DNA from: Promerops cafer | Taxonomy: Eukaryota > Chordata > Aves > Passeriformes > Nectariniidae | DNA: 64,000 bases | Reading direction: 5' to 3' | Assembly: GCA_013398275.1 (NCBI GenBank) | Contig: VZSE01006029.1 | Coordinates: 2,570,000 to 2,633,999 of the forward strand | In this document: one piece after another, positions 24,101-35,600 of the stretch | Layout of the letters: each line of letters opens with the position of its first letter | How positions within the stretch are numbered: the first letter of the stretch is position 1 | Made by a program: the position numbers and the translations under genes | The notes under the pieces: model-generated | What the model was told of the DNA's origin: nothing | Database searches by the model: none | What the model saw: only the letters and a program-made list of their open reading frames with translations

Positions 24101-25834
24101 ATAAAGAAACCTTGCCTAAACTATCTTTATTCATCTGCCAAGAGCACTTTGCAAGATCTCTGTGGTGTTCTGGAGCCCAGGTGAAGTCAATAGCACCCTG
24201 GATAAACATGAGGAACCTGATTTAGGGATCTTGGGAAAACAACATGGAAGATGCCAGACTGCAACCTTTAAAAATTATATTGGTAATTACAGAATAAGAT
24301 TGCTACAGAGAAACAGGCTGACAGCATAGTCTATTGGTTGTATGACTGAATTCAGTAATGAACAGTCTTTTCTGAAACCTGGCACATATGGTACATACAG
24401 TATCACAGAAATAAGGAGCTCTCTGTTCACCATCCCCTTCACAGCTTACATTACTGTTAATATTTTCTATGTTTACTGCAGGCATAAAAATGTAGTAGCA
24501 AGTAATAAATCCATTAATTTTCAACACCTCTGTAAGGGCTTTGCAAACTTCGGTGGGACAAAAAGCCCAGTATTTCACTTTCTTTTCATTAAGAAACCAG
24601 TTCATAAAGTTGCAGGTTTTCTTCTTTATTCTGGGTTTCCTCTGCCAGTGGAGTTTAAAGTTCCTGAACACACACAAAAACTGTTACTGATAGCATTAGG
24701 CAGCATTTGCTGCCTGGCTATTTTGCTCATTACTGACACAAGTCCACTCTAAGATGAACCCTGTATTGCTGCATAGCTTCTTACCATTAATTATTATATG
24801 AAATGTAGAACTGTAAAATCAGTAATAAGGAAAATGATCAGTGAATCCTTTCAAGCTCCCATTCTGCCAGAGAAGCAACTGCAGAGAAAAAAAACAAACA
24901 ATAAAACTAACAATTTGCACCTTAAAAGGAATGGGAAGCTGGAAAACATGGACGTTCTAGTTTTTGCCTAATGGCACATAAAGTTTAACCTCAGCATAGT
25001 TGGAGTAAAACCCAACCTCAGAATCTCAACTCCTGAATTCAAATGAAATGCTTTCCCATTCTGTGATCCTTTAACTTTCACTCCCTACACATACACTTGC
25101 ACTTCAGAGAGGGTGCGATCCTGCAAGACACTGGATATGTAAGCATGTAAATGTAGATGCTATTAAAATGGAAATGCAGAGGACACTATATGGCAACTTC
25201 AGTTTGCAAAGCTGGTCTTAATTTTGGTGTTTGTAGTTCTCACACTCTTGATTATGTAGGTTTAACACCAAAAAAAGTAAAATGCCCAAGAAAACAGTTA
25301 AAATGCATGATCCCTAGTAATTACTTCTTCCCACAGTCACTACCAAGATCTGCTTCTACAATCTGTGTATCAACAGACAAGAACATTGCTCGAATAAAAA
25401 AATATGTAATTAATTCAAACAATACTGAATTAACATTGTTCTTTTGTTTGTAATTTACTGAAAACTAATAAAAGGAGTAAGAAATGAGAATAGAAAGAAA
25501 TCACAGACTTTTCCAAGTTCCCACCCCAGATGTCCATCCTGGATATGAAGTTTCACACTCCCCCAAAACAACTGAGGTGCAAAGAAAACGTATAAATTCA
25601 GACGGGTAGGCCTTTATCACATCATTTGGCTAACGAAACAGTTGGATTTGCTTCATTTTACTGAATGAGAGGAATTGTTCGAGGAACAGGGGGGCAGAGA
25701 GTCCCAAACTTCCCGAACCACTATGACAAAAACAAGAGTTGCTCAGCAATGATACTCAGCACCGCTAACAGTGCGGCTTCAGAAATTTAGCGGTAATTTA
25801 TGCGACCAGTGATTTCCATCAGAAAGCTCCTTCC
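24101..25834. other. upstream flank of BPNT2, no gene seen
   Basis: AT-rich sequence leading to the CpG island. Two overlapping opposite-strand open frames (24303-24752) mirror each other and have no recognisable family. Regulatory sequence may lie here, but no motif is clear by eye. Confidence 0.55.
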
Positions 25835-26228
25835 CAGCGTGCCGGGCGGGCTTCGGCTCGGGCTCCAGCTCCTGCCCCGCGGGCGGAGCAGCTCCCTCGG
25901 CCCCGCCGCTGCGGGCTCCTGGCGCATCAGCTACCTAGAGGGAGATGAGGAAAAAACCACCCCAAACCCCAGAGCTCAGGAGAACCAGCGGGCGATGGAC
26001 GGCGTGTGCTGCCATGGGTGAGCACGGCAGGTAGCGGCGAGACCCGCCGTGCGCCTGCCGGGACGGCGCAGAGCCCGCAGCGGCCGCGGGGCAGCGGGAC
26101 ATGCTCAGTGCGCGCAGCGGGCTCCGCCTCCGCCTGACCCGGATACAGACGGCGCTGCCTCCCGGCCGCGAGCGTGGAGCCGGCCCGGCGCCGCCGCAGC
26201 AGCGGGAGCTGAGCGCCCCGGCCGTGCC

Positions 26229-26243
26229 ATGGGATTGTGGTGA
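26229..26243 (+). promoter_or_regulatory. possible four-codon upstream ORF (MGLW) before BPNT2
   Basis: An ATG in good context (GTGCCATGG) opens a four-codon frame ending in TGA, 34 bases before the main start. Shorter candidates also lie at 25995-26021 and 26014-26034. Whether they are in the mRNA depends on the unknown transcription start. Confidence 0.4.
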
Positions 26244-26277
26244 CTGCCCGGCCCCGCCGCCCGCCCGCCCCGCGGCC

Positions 26278-26664
26278 ATGGCCCCCATGGGCATCCGCCT
26301 CTCGCCGCTCGGCATGGCCGTGTTCTGCCTGCTGGGACTGGGCGTCCTCTACCACCTCTACTCCGGCTTCCTGGCTGGCCGCTTCGCTTTCTTCATGCTG
26401 AGCGAGCCAGCGGCCGGCGGGCCCGAGACGCCCCACGGCTCTTTGCCCGGCGGCGTCGTGGACCTGCGGGAGCTGCTGGCCGTGTCCGTGCTGGCCGCCG
26501 TCAGGGGCGGGGAGGAGGTGAAGCGGGTCCGCGAGGGGAACGTCCTCAACGCCAAGGCGAAGGGGAAGACGCGGGAGGGGGCGGAGGAGCAGCTGACCAC
26601 CGGCGACCTCCTGTCCAACCGCAGGATGTTCTACCTGCTGAAGGGCGCCTTCCCCGCCGTGCAG
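26278..26664 (+). CDS. BPNT2: BPNT2 coding exon 1
   Basis: Encodes residues 1-129 and ends in phase 0 at ...FPAVQ before donor GTGGGT. It carries the membrane anchor, a less conserved lumenal stem rich in Gly and Pro (about 37-60), and the first part of the catalytic domain (VDLRELLAVSVLAAVRGGEE, then GKTREGAEEQLTTGD). An ATG 59 codons upstream (26101) is in the same frame with no stop between, but the start at 26278 matches the family and has the better context. Confidence 0.97.
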
Positions 26665-29600
26665 GTGGGTGCCAGGCTCCCTCCGTGAGGCGGGGGCTGC
26701 TCGGGCCCGGCGCTGAGACCCCGGTGCGGAGCCCCGGCGCTGGAGACCCCGGTGCGGAGCCCCGGCGCTGGGCTGCTCCGCACCGGCGCCGAGACCCCGG
26801 TCTGTAACCGCCGGCGGGGAGCGCTGCCCTCGTTTGCGCTTTTCCTTCCTCTCCCGCTGAATTTGTGGCAGTGCCACCTCATGCTCGTTGTGTGGGTGTT
26901 GGGTTGCAGGGGAAGGAGTTGGAGCGTGTGGCAAGCGAGGCCACGCGAGGTGAAACAGTATCGAACACAGCGGGGATGGAGGGGTGGAAACACCGGGTCT
27001 CGCTGATGCGGATCATGAGCTCTGTGGTTAAGGATACAGGTAATTGCACGGCGCAAATTCCGCCTACGGTTAAGATGCAGATATTAGGAATGCCGTTGTT
27101 TCGGTAGTTATCCTTCCTGTCGGTTCTCCTTCCTGCCCTCAGTTATGGAGAGAGCCAGGAGCGGGAGCAGCGACTGAGAATTCGAGGCTTAGGAACGTAG
27201 CGCTGCAATAACCGAGTGTTTAGCGCTCGTGGCTGTGGGACAGCAGATAAGCACAGCTGTGTCAATACTGTGGATCACTGCCTACCTGAGCAAAATGAGT
27301 TTACTTTGCTTTCAGAGGTGTACACCCCTTCCTGCTCTCCTTCACTTCTGAAATCTAGGTCTACCTCTTAAGGTCTCACCCTAACCTTTGAACTATACTT
27401 TGAGGATTTTTGGGGTTTGTTGGCTTTGTTTCTGCTTTCACTATAATAAATGGGAACTTCTGTCTTTTGATGTTTAATTCCTTAGCTTTTCACGGCCATT
27501 TGAAATGGATAGAAAGCCCTAAATTTGGATCTCAGAGGTGGTGATCACATGCTTCTGCTGGATGGGTTGAGAGAAAAAGTAGCTAAGTCTGGGTATTGGT
27601 TGTTGAGTTACTATTCAATTTAGCTGTTTTGATAGTTCCACAGAAAAATGTATAGCTTTTTGTTTGTTGGCTTTTTTTGTTGTTGTTTTGGTGGGGTTTT
27701 AAAGTGTTGTAAAGAACTTATTGAATGTGAAATCTAGAGGAAACAACAATTTCTTCAATGTTTGAAATAAACTTGAGATGTGATTAACCTTCCTCTACAG
27801 AGAGATTATGCAGGTTCTGTTTCAAAGATTCCCTGGATTGTCTGTTGGTGACAAGGCAGCTTCACAGGCCTGGTGTTAAAGGAAGAAGTATTGACCCCTG
27901 TTCTCTTGCATTATTCAGTGCCCTCAGAGATCTTGGCTTTACAGCTTAGCTGGCTTGAAACCTCTAAGCTTACTGCCCTTTCACAGAGGGAGGGACTTCA
28001 TTAATCTAGATGTAAGAGTTGCCTGTGCTTCTAGAGAAGGCTGGGGGTTCTGTCTGGGCGTTAAGAACACAGTGAACTGTCTATTGCCTGCTCTGTGGTC
28101 ACATGTAAACTCTGCTCTGGAGCCTGGGATTCTTAGCTGTGACAGTCTGACTTGTGTCTTTCTGGCAGAGGGTGTTAATTTTGAACATCTACTTTTAAAA
28201 AACTTTGATACACCCTTTTATTTTTCTCACAGGCGATGTGTGCTGCTAGTCTTTAAGAATAGATGGTGCTTTCGAAAGTGCAGATGTGTTCTCAAAGGCA
28301 GTACAAAACTGAAAATGTGTGCATAGGTCTGTGGAACTGGAAAATAAAAAAAAAAAAGGCATATATCTTTTCTTTTTCCCAACTCCTCTTTAGATTGACT
28401 GAGCTTGAGCACTGAGGAGATCTAGGATGAGTGTACTTGACAAATTTTTCACGTGATCTTCAAGAATTCTGACAGATCAGTTGTGGGACATTAAGTATTC
28501 TAAGAACATGATGTGGATAATAACAGCTTACCTCATGTGGTGTTTAAAAAATACTCACTAAGCTGTATATATATAAAAGATATTTTGTCTCTTCGGGTCC
28601 GTGATGAAGATGTATTCATAAACATTTGCCCAAACTAAAATAAAAAGCTTTATTTTACTACTATATATATATACTATGTGGGCTTCTCAGGTGTGAAGGC
28701 AAGGTATCATCCTAATCTACTAATCCTTTAGAGCAACCCGTCTAAAACTGCAGCTCTTTCATAGAACAGACCTACTGAGTTTTGGTGTGAATATAAGGAT
28801 TATAGAGGATTTTCTGCATCATGTAACAAATATCTTACTTTATATCTGTAGTCTTATCCCCCTGTACAGAGTGACATTCCAGAATAAAGGATGCTGCTCT
28901 CTTCTCTCCTTGCTAGAGAAGATGATGCTAATAAAAGCTGTCAAACAAAAACTGCAATAATTCCAAGAGTAAGCTTATGCAAAATGCTGATTTTCTCACA
29001 TCCTGAAGTTCTTGAGCTTAACAGGAGTACCTCAGTATTTAAATTGCTGCCAAATGCTGCATCCAGGAGGAAGATGAACAAGCACAAAAAATAGGTGTTA
29101 AGATATGCCTGTAAAGCAAAGGAAATGGAGTTGTTCAGTGTGGACAAGAGAAGGCTCCTGCAAGATATTGCAGCAGCCTTTCAGTACCTGAAGGGTAGGA
29201 GAGCTGGAGAGGAGCTTTCTACAAGGGCATGTGTTGACAGGACAAGGGGCAATGGCTTCCAACTGAAAGAGAGCAGGTTTAGATTGGACATTAGGACAAA
29301 ATTCTTTACTGTGGGAGTGGTGAGGCACTGGACCATGTTGTCCAGAGAAGTTGTGGATGATCACTCCCTGGAAGTGTTCAAGGTGAGGTGGGATAAGGCC
29401 TTGGGCTACCTGGTTTAGTGGAAGGTGTCCCAACCCATGGTAGGGGGGTTGGAGCGAGATCTGGAAGGTACCTTCCAGCCAAACCATTCTGTTACTCTGT
29501 GATTCTCTAATAACCGTGGCTTTCCAATGTTTCAAAATAACCAAGGGAAAAAGTGATTCCACTGAAATAAACTCAAGTCAGTGAGCAGTGTTGGATTCCC

Positions 29601-32600
29601 TGTTTTGTGCTGCTGTACATAAAAAGGAAAAGCATGCAAACAGTCTTTCTGAAGGAGATCTGAGTCTCTTAAAGTGTGGTTATTAAGAGAAGATAGAAGA
29701 GTTAGGCTTCTCACTTGCAGAAGCTGAAATAAATCTGGAAAAATCTTATAATACTAAGAGTTGGGATTTATAAAAAAACGCCCTTTCAAAATGTGAGGAG
29801 AAAAAAATCCCACAGAAGGTGTTTGCCTTTGTTCTCTTGAGTAAAGGTATTGTCTCTACAAAGGAAGGGGAACTCTACTGCTGACATCAACTGCTCTGTT
29901 TGATATAAATAGATGCGTTTGCATCTCTTCAGACTTCTCAAGGCTATGTTAGGTAAGACCAAAGAGGTGCGGCCCAATTGTGTTTTATCACTGTGTAGAT
30001 TTAGTTTGGATTTAGTGGTGGTGTTTTTATGTCCCTCAGAAATAGGCCTGAGAAAGATAAGGGGCAAGTCACTTACTGCTACCTTGGGTATTACCCAGTG
30101 TTGTCTGATTGCACTCAACATCCAGCAGTAAATATTTGCATGTGTATTCCGTGAAGCATCTTTGTACAGTTGATTTTAAAATGTACTTAATGCTAAAAGG
30201 TATGGATCACTTTCTCTTGGTGAAGTTCTGAACTGCAGTTACAGGCTTGAGGTGTTACCACTCCTGCGTGACCAATATGTTGTCCTCATTTATTTGTCAT
30301 GCTAAGAACGAGTTAAAGCTCTGATCCAGCTGTAATCATCCCCTCTGCTGCTTTCATTTTTTATTTATTTTGTTTATCTTTTCTGTGTTACTTCTTTCCT
30401 GGTTGGTTCTCCATGCAGCCTTATTTATTCTTGTGCTGGCACAGTGGTGGTGTCATAAGGACTGGGGTGGGAATTAGGAGTTTAAAGAGATGCTTGACCC
30501 AGCCCTGCTGCTGTGGTGGGAGTGGACTGGGGAGGTATTATTTCCAAATTCAATGATAGACTAGATAGAAACGCTGGTATGTTCTGCTCAGAAGAGCTTC
30601 TGTGAAGAAATGATCTCATGGTACCAGGGTTTCAGCAACATTACCTGCTAAAAGATCCCTCTCAGCATCATGCCTTAGGGTCTTTTTTAATTTGACCTGT
30701 CCAGGGATCAGTGTCAGGATCTTGATAACTGATTGTATTCTGAGTAAAAATTTAAAATAAAAGTTATTGAAATGAAAGGTTATTTAGGAATACCCTGGTT
30801 CACTTCCCACTGCAGCCCATCTCCAGCACATCTGAAGAAGCAGCCCTACTTGATCGCAAAGACAGGAGTGATTGACAGACTGTTCCTAAACTTGCACTTG
30901 GACCAGATTACCTCTTGTCCTCTCACTGAAAAAGCCAGTTTTATAGTGACCTACTCAGTTCTGCTATTTCACTGCTGTGCTATACTGGAGTTATTTTCAC
31001 AGGATGCAGACTTCAGTCTTACTGGTCAGATTGTATTCTGCCCTACATTCTCATTTTGAGCTGTTTTGGCTTATTTTTGTTCTAGAGTTGCACCAGCTAT
31101 ATCTCTTGTTTTGTACTGTAAATACTTAATAGTTTCATCTTGTTTGCTCCCTTTTTTTAATATTGTGACTGTGGTGGAAATCAGGTCTTGTTATGTCCCA
31201 ATCTTTCTCTTTGAGCATCTTTTTATATAAAGAGTCTTGCCACTGTTCTGAATCCAAATGTTCTTACATCTCTTTCCCAGTTAAGACTGATGATAAATAC
31301 AGCATTTCAAGCTTATGCATGATAATGCTGGAATCAGCACTTGAAATGAAACTTTAAGAACATATCACTTTTACTTTGATTTTCTTCTAAATTAATCTGA
31401 CTTTTGAAGATTAATGACTCCAAGCATTCCTTTTGTATCAGGCTATCTGAAGCACTGTCTAGGTTTAAACTCACTGTTTACAGGCTTCTGACCACAATGC
31501 CAACTACCATACCTAAAAAATTGGAATTTCATCTGAGATGGCAAGCTCTGAACTGATAATGGTTCTGTGTGAAAGATAGATATATTAAGGAAATTGGTTT
31601 AAAAAATACTACTTAAACTTCAGAGGTATTGCACTTCAGTGAGTAGATTCAGTAATTTGTCTTTCCATGTTGTGGGAATAGCCTCCTCAGGTCTTAAGGC
31701 TTTTAATAAAATTAATGTTCTTCTGACCCAGATGATCTTTGCAACTGCCTGTAGGTTTCTAAGTAAAACAATAAGTGTGAATGTCAATCTGAAATCTCAG
31801 TAATAGGTGTTGTGTGGAGATGATGCATCTCCTAACATGGGTTCCAAATGATGCCAGATGACTTATGCCCACTCTCTCTGCATAAAAATGAAGTTAGACT
31901 GTAACTTAATGCTAATGAGTTCTGTGATTATCTTTTCAGATGCAATTACAAGTCATTCATTTGGCTTGTTTGTACACTTTGAGTGTTTAATCTATCAGCT
32001 GAGCATCTGGAGAGTTGAATTTCTTAGTGTAGCCACTCACAAACAGTGGACGTTTTATGGGTATTATCTATTTTATTGGTAGATTTCTAATCTGTCCTTA
32101 TTTGGATGTTTTCTTAAAATGAAGTGTTGCAACTCTTGTGACAAGCAAGTTATCTTTTTCTCTGTGCTAGTCTTGGGTCTGTATAGAACTGTAAAGGAGA
32201 ATTTTGCTATCTACTGAAACCAGTTGTGTGAGCTAATGAGCAAGTGGCTTTATTTTCCTGGTCTAAAATGGTAGTTGTTTCTGCAGATTACTGGTGGAAA
32301 CAATGAATCCTGTGATCCATGCTGATTCGCTCAATTCCACTTTTGTTGTTTTCACCAACTTCTATTCATTGTAAGTCCATAGAAGCAGAGTTGTCATTGG
32401 ATGTCTTTATCATTTATTAAATCCTGTTTGTTTCAGTCTGCTTCCTGCTAGCTTAATGGCTAAAGTCACCTAATGAGTTTTGATAAGAACTAATTGAGCT
32501 TCTTGACATTTAGGCTTGTCCAGATTCTTCTTTGCATATTCTGTCATCTTGTTCCTGCATTAAGTGACTTCTTGTTGCTAAAATAAACAAAGATGTAGTT

Positions 32601-35600
32601 GATGATAGAGGAAAACTTCTGTCTGCCTTGATTTAGGTGCCTTGAAAAAGGCATATGTCCTTTTTCAGTGTTGTGGTATAATTATAGAAATACTTGTTGT
32701 TTTCTGATCAAATTAATGGCAACGTGAGACCAGTGGTTGTTATGCCTCTTATTATTTTATAGATTCATATGATTTTATACCTAACACGTTTATATACAAA
32801 TATGCTTTATAGTTTTCAACTTAATTAAAAGTTAGGACTTTAAACTTATAGTTTCTAAACCTAATTACTTTTTAATAAGCTTTTTTTTTTTTCTAGAAAA
32901 CCATATGATTCTGCAAGGTCTTCTTTCCTTCCGTAACAAAATCTGCCTTGCTAAAACTCTGTGTAAATTGAACATTGGCAAGAGGGCCATTTTTGAAAGG
33001 CATGAAGATGAGCTGTAAAAGCTTATTTTTCCTTTCTAATATGTTGTGGTAATCTAAGGAGGAAAAGAACCTTTTCAAAAGCAAGCAGCTGGCTTTAAAA
33101 ATGTCAGTATATTGAATAAAATCAGGGTTTTTGGTTTTTTTGTTTGTTTGGGTTTTTTTTTGCTATGCTGGTAAGGCTACTATTCAAATTTTTTAAAGCT
33201 TAAAGGCATTTTAAATTTACAAGAAGAAGTGGTTTCCCAGTTTGATTTCCCAGTTTGCATCCTTTTCGGAGTTAAGTAACCTTTAAAGAAGCAGCTTTCA
33301 TTCATAGTGAAAACTGCAATTCACCACTCCAAAATTCGAAAGTTGGAAGGGAGGGATCATGAATGGTCCTGGATGTAGGTGAGCTAAGTCTTGGTGTGAA
33401 TGCACACCCCTCCCTTTGTAACAGATTCTGGAGCCTTGTTTTGTAACCAGGGTAGGTTAGATGTTTTCCTCAGATACTGGAAATAATGGTGCTTTGAGTG
33501 CTTTTTGCTCTCCAGGAGAGTGCAAATATGCTCCTGTTGAGTATATTGATATGTCCTGACTTGTCGAGTGGGTGTTTACATTCAGAGGTTTTGGCATCTG
33601 ATTCACAGGATTTGTGTATGTACAGATGCTGTGAGAAGCTGGGACAGCTTTCACCTCTGATACATTTGAGGAGAAAAACAGAAGCAGAGCCAATGGAGGT
33701 AAAACAGTCTGTCCTGTAGTGCGGTGAGTATAGGGTTGCACTTTGGTGCAGTGCAGCAGCAGTGGTTGAAGGAGTCTCTAAGTGGCAGCAGTCCCAAAGA
33801 CTGCTGGTTGAACTGCTCTCCTCTGAGTTGGGACATCTCTGAAGCACAGTCAAATAAGAGCAAATCAATTACAGTCCCATGCAGCTACCTCATAGGTCAG
33901 TATACCTTCCAAGATATGTAGTTGTGGGTATTGTGGAGTCATAAAATGACCTGTGTTGGAAGGGACCTTAGAGATCATCTTGTTCCAGCTACCCTGTCGT
34001 GGGCAGGAATGCCTTCCACTAGACCAAGCTGCTCAAAGCCCCATCCAGTCTGGTCTTGAACACTTTGAGGGATGAGGAATCCACAACTTCTCTAGGCAAC
34101 ATGCTCCAGTGCCTCACCACCCTCACAGTAAAGAATTTCTTCCTAAAATCTAAGCCAAATCTCTCCTTGTTTAGTTTGAAACTATTTTCCCTTGTCCTAT
34201 CCCTATCTGCCCAAGTAAAAAGTCATTCTCCCTCTTTTTTTATAAGCCCCATTTAAGCACTGGAAGGCTGCCTTAAGGTCTCTCAGGCACCTTCTCTCTC
34301 TCCCAGGCTAAATAAACCCATCTCTCAGCCTGTATTCATAGGAGAGGTGTTCATCCCTCTCATCATCTTTGTGGCCTTTTTCTGGACCCACTCTAACAGG
34401 TCCACATCACCATTGTGCTGAGGACTCCATACCTGGTTGCAGCACTCCAGGTGGGGTCTCACCAGGGCAGAGGAGAGGGGAGAATCGCTTCCCTTCATCT
34501 GCTGGCCATGCTGCTTTTTTGATGCATCCCAGGAGGTACTTGGTTATCTGGGCTGTGAGCACACATCCATGATAAACTCTGGGTCTGTCTCCATTGTGCT
34601 GCTCTCAGTGAGTTCCCCCAGTCTGTGCTCATGCCTGGGATTACCCCAAACCAGGTGCAGCATCTTGCACTTGGACTTGTTGAACTTAATGAGGTTCTTG
34701 TGAGCTGACTTCTCAAGTTTGTCCAGGTACCTCAGGATGTATCCCTTCCTTCTGCTGTGTCAAATGCACTGCTTGGCTTCATGTCATCTGCAAACTTGCT
34801 GAATGAGGGTCCATTTGATTGTTATTGATACAGATACAAAAGAGCACGAGTCCCAAAACAGAGCTTTGAGTGAGACCATCACTGGCCTCCATGTGGATGT
34901 ACAAGTTGTTGACTCAAACTTCCTGTCTGTGTCCGTCCATCCAATTCCTTATCCACTGAATAATCTTTAAATCCATGTCTCTCCAATTTGGAGATAATGA
35001 TGTCATATGGGACCCTGTCAAAGGCCTTACGGAAGTCTAGGTAGGTGACACCAGTTGGTCTTGGCACCCTTGTCAACTGTTGCAGTCACTCCATCTAGAA
35101 GGCCACCAGATTGGACAGACGTGAACATGAACTCTTAGTGGTTGTTTAGACATTAGTACAGCAGGTATATGTAATTACAGAGTATCTTCCACTGTTCACA
35201 GAGGACATCTCTCAGTCACTCAAGAAGAAGGTGTTGAAATCACTGTTGGTTTATTGTTTGCAAATGTTTGTGTTTCTTGTCTCTCTGCTTCTTTCTTTCC
35301 TCCATCTCATGTCAGGTGGATACAGCTGGCAGAGTTGAGTCTTGGGCGTGCATAATGCTTACACCACATAATCACTGGTGAAGTGGCTGTGTAGGTCATG
35401 CAGCATCAGTGTGCCAACAAAACAGAAAAACACCTAGTAGTGTTTTACTAATGGTCCCCTGTGCACACTCCAGGCTTGCAAGCCATCCAGGCTTTTCATT
35501 TCCTTGGACCCATTCAAATCAACAGACTTATTCATTGAGTCATAGAATCATGGAATAATTTGGGCTGGAAGAGACCATTAAAGGCCATCTAGCTCAACCT

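Larger units (their letters stand above)
25835..26830 (+). promoter_or_regulatory. BPNT2: CpG island promoter of BPNT2
   Basis: The sequence changes abruptly from AT-rich to GC-rich with dense CpG at about 25835 and returns to normal after about 26830. GC boxes are visible (GGGCGGG at about 25844-25850 and GGGCGGA at 25881-25887), and no TATA box is evident. This is the usual arrangement of a vertebrate housekeeping promoter. It covers the 5' UTR, the whole of exon 1 and the first about 170 bases of intron 1. The transcription start is not fixed by sequence alone and probably lies between 25850 and 26200. Confidence 0.85.

Noticed and set aside
25927..26934. 335-codon minus-strand open frame antisense to BPNT2 exon 1
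   Set aside because: It lies wholly in the CpG island, where GC-rich text lacks stop codons in several frames. The protein is low-complexity and rich in Ala, Gly, Arg and Pro with no known domain, and the plus strand holds a well-supported exon.
34879..35076. Minus-strand frame with reverse-transcriptase motif as a separate gene
   Set aside because: The motif belongs to the CR1 copy at 33938-35115. The frame is short and the element is broken.
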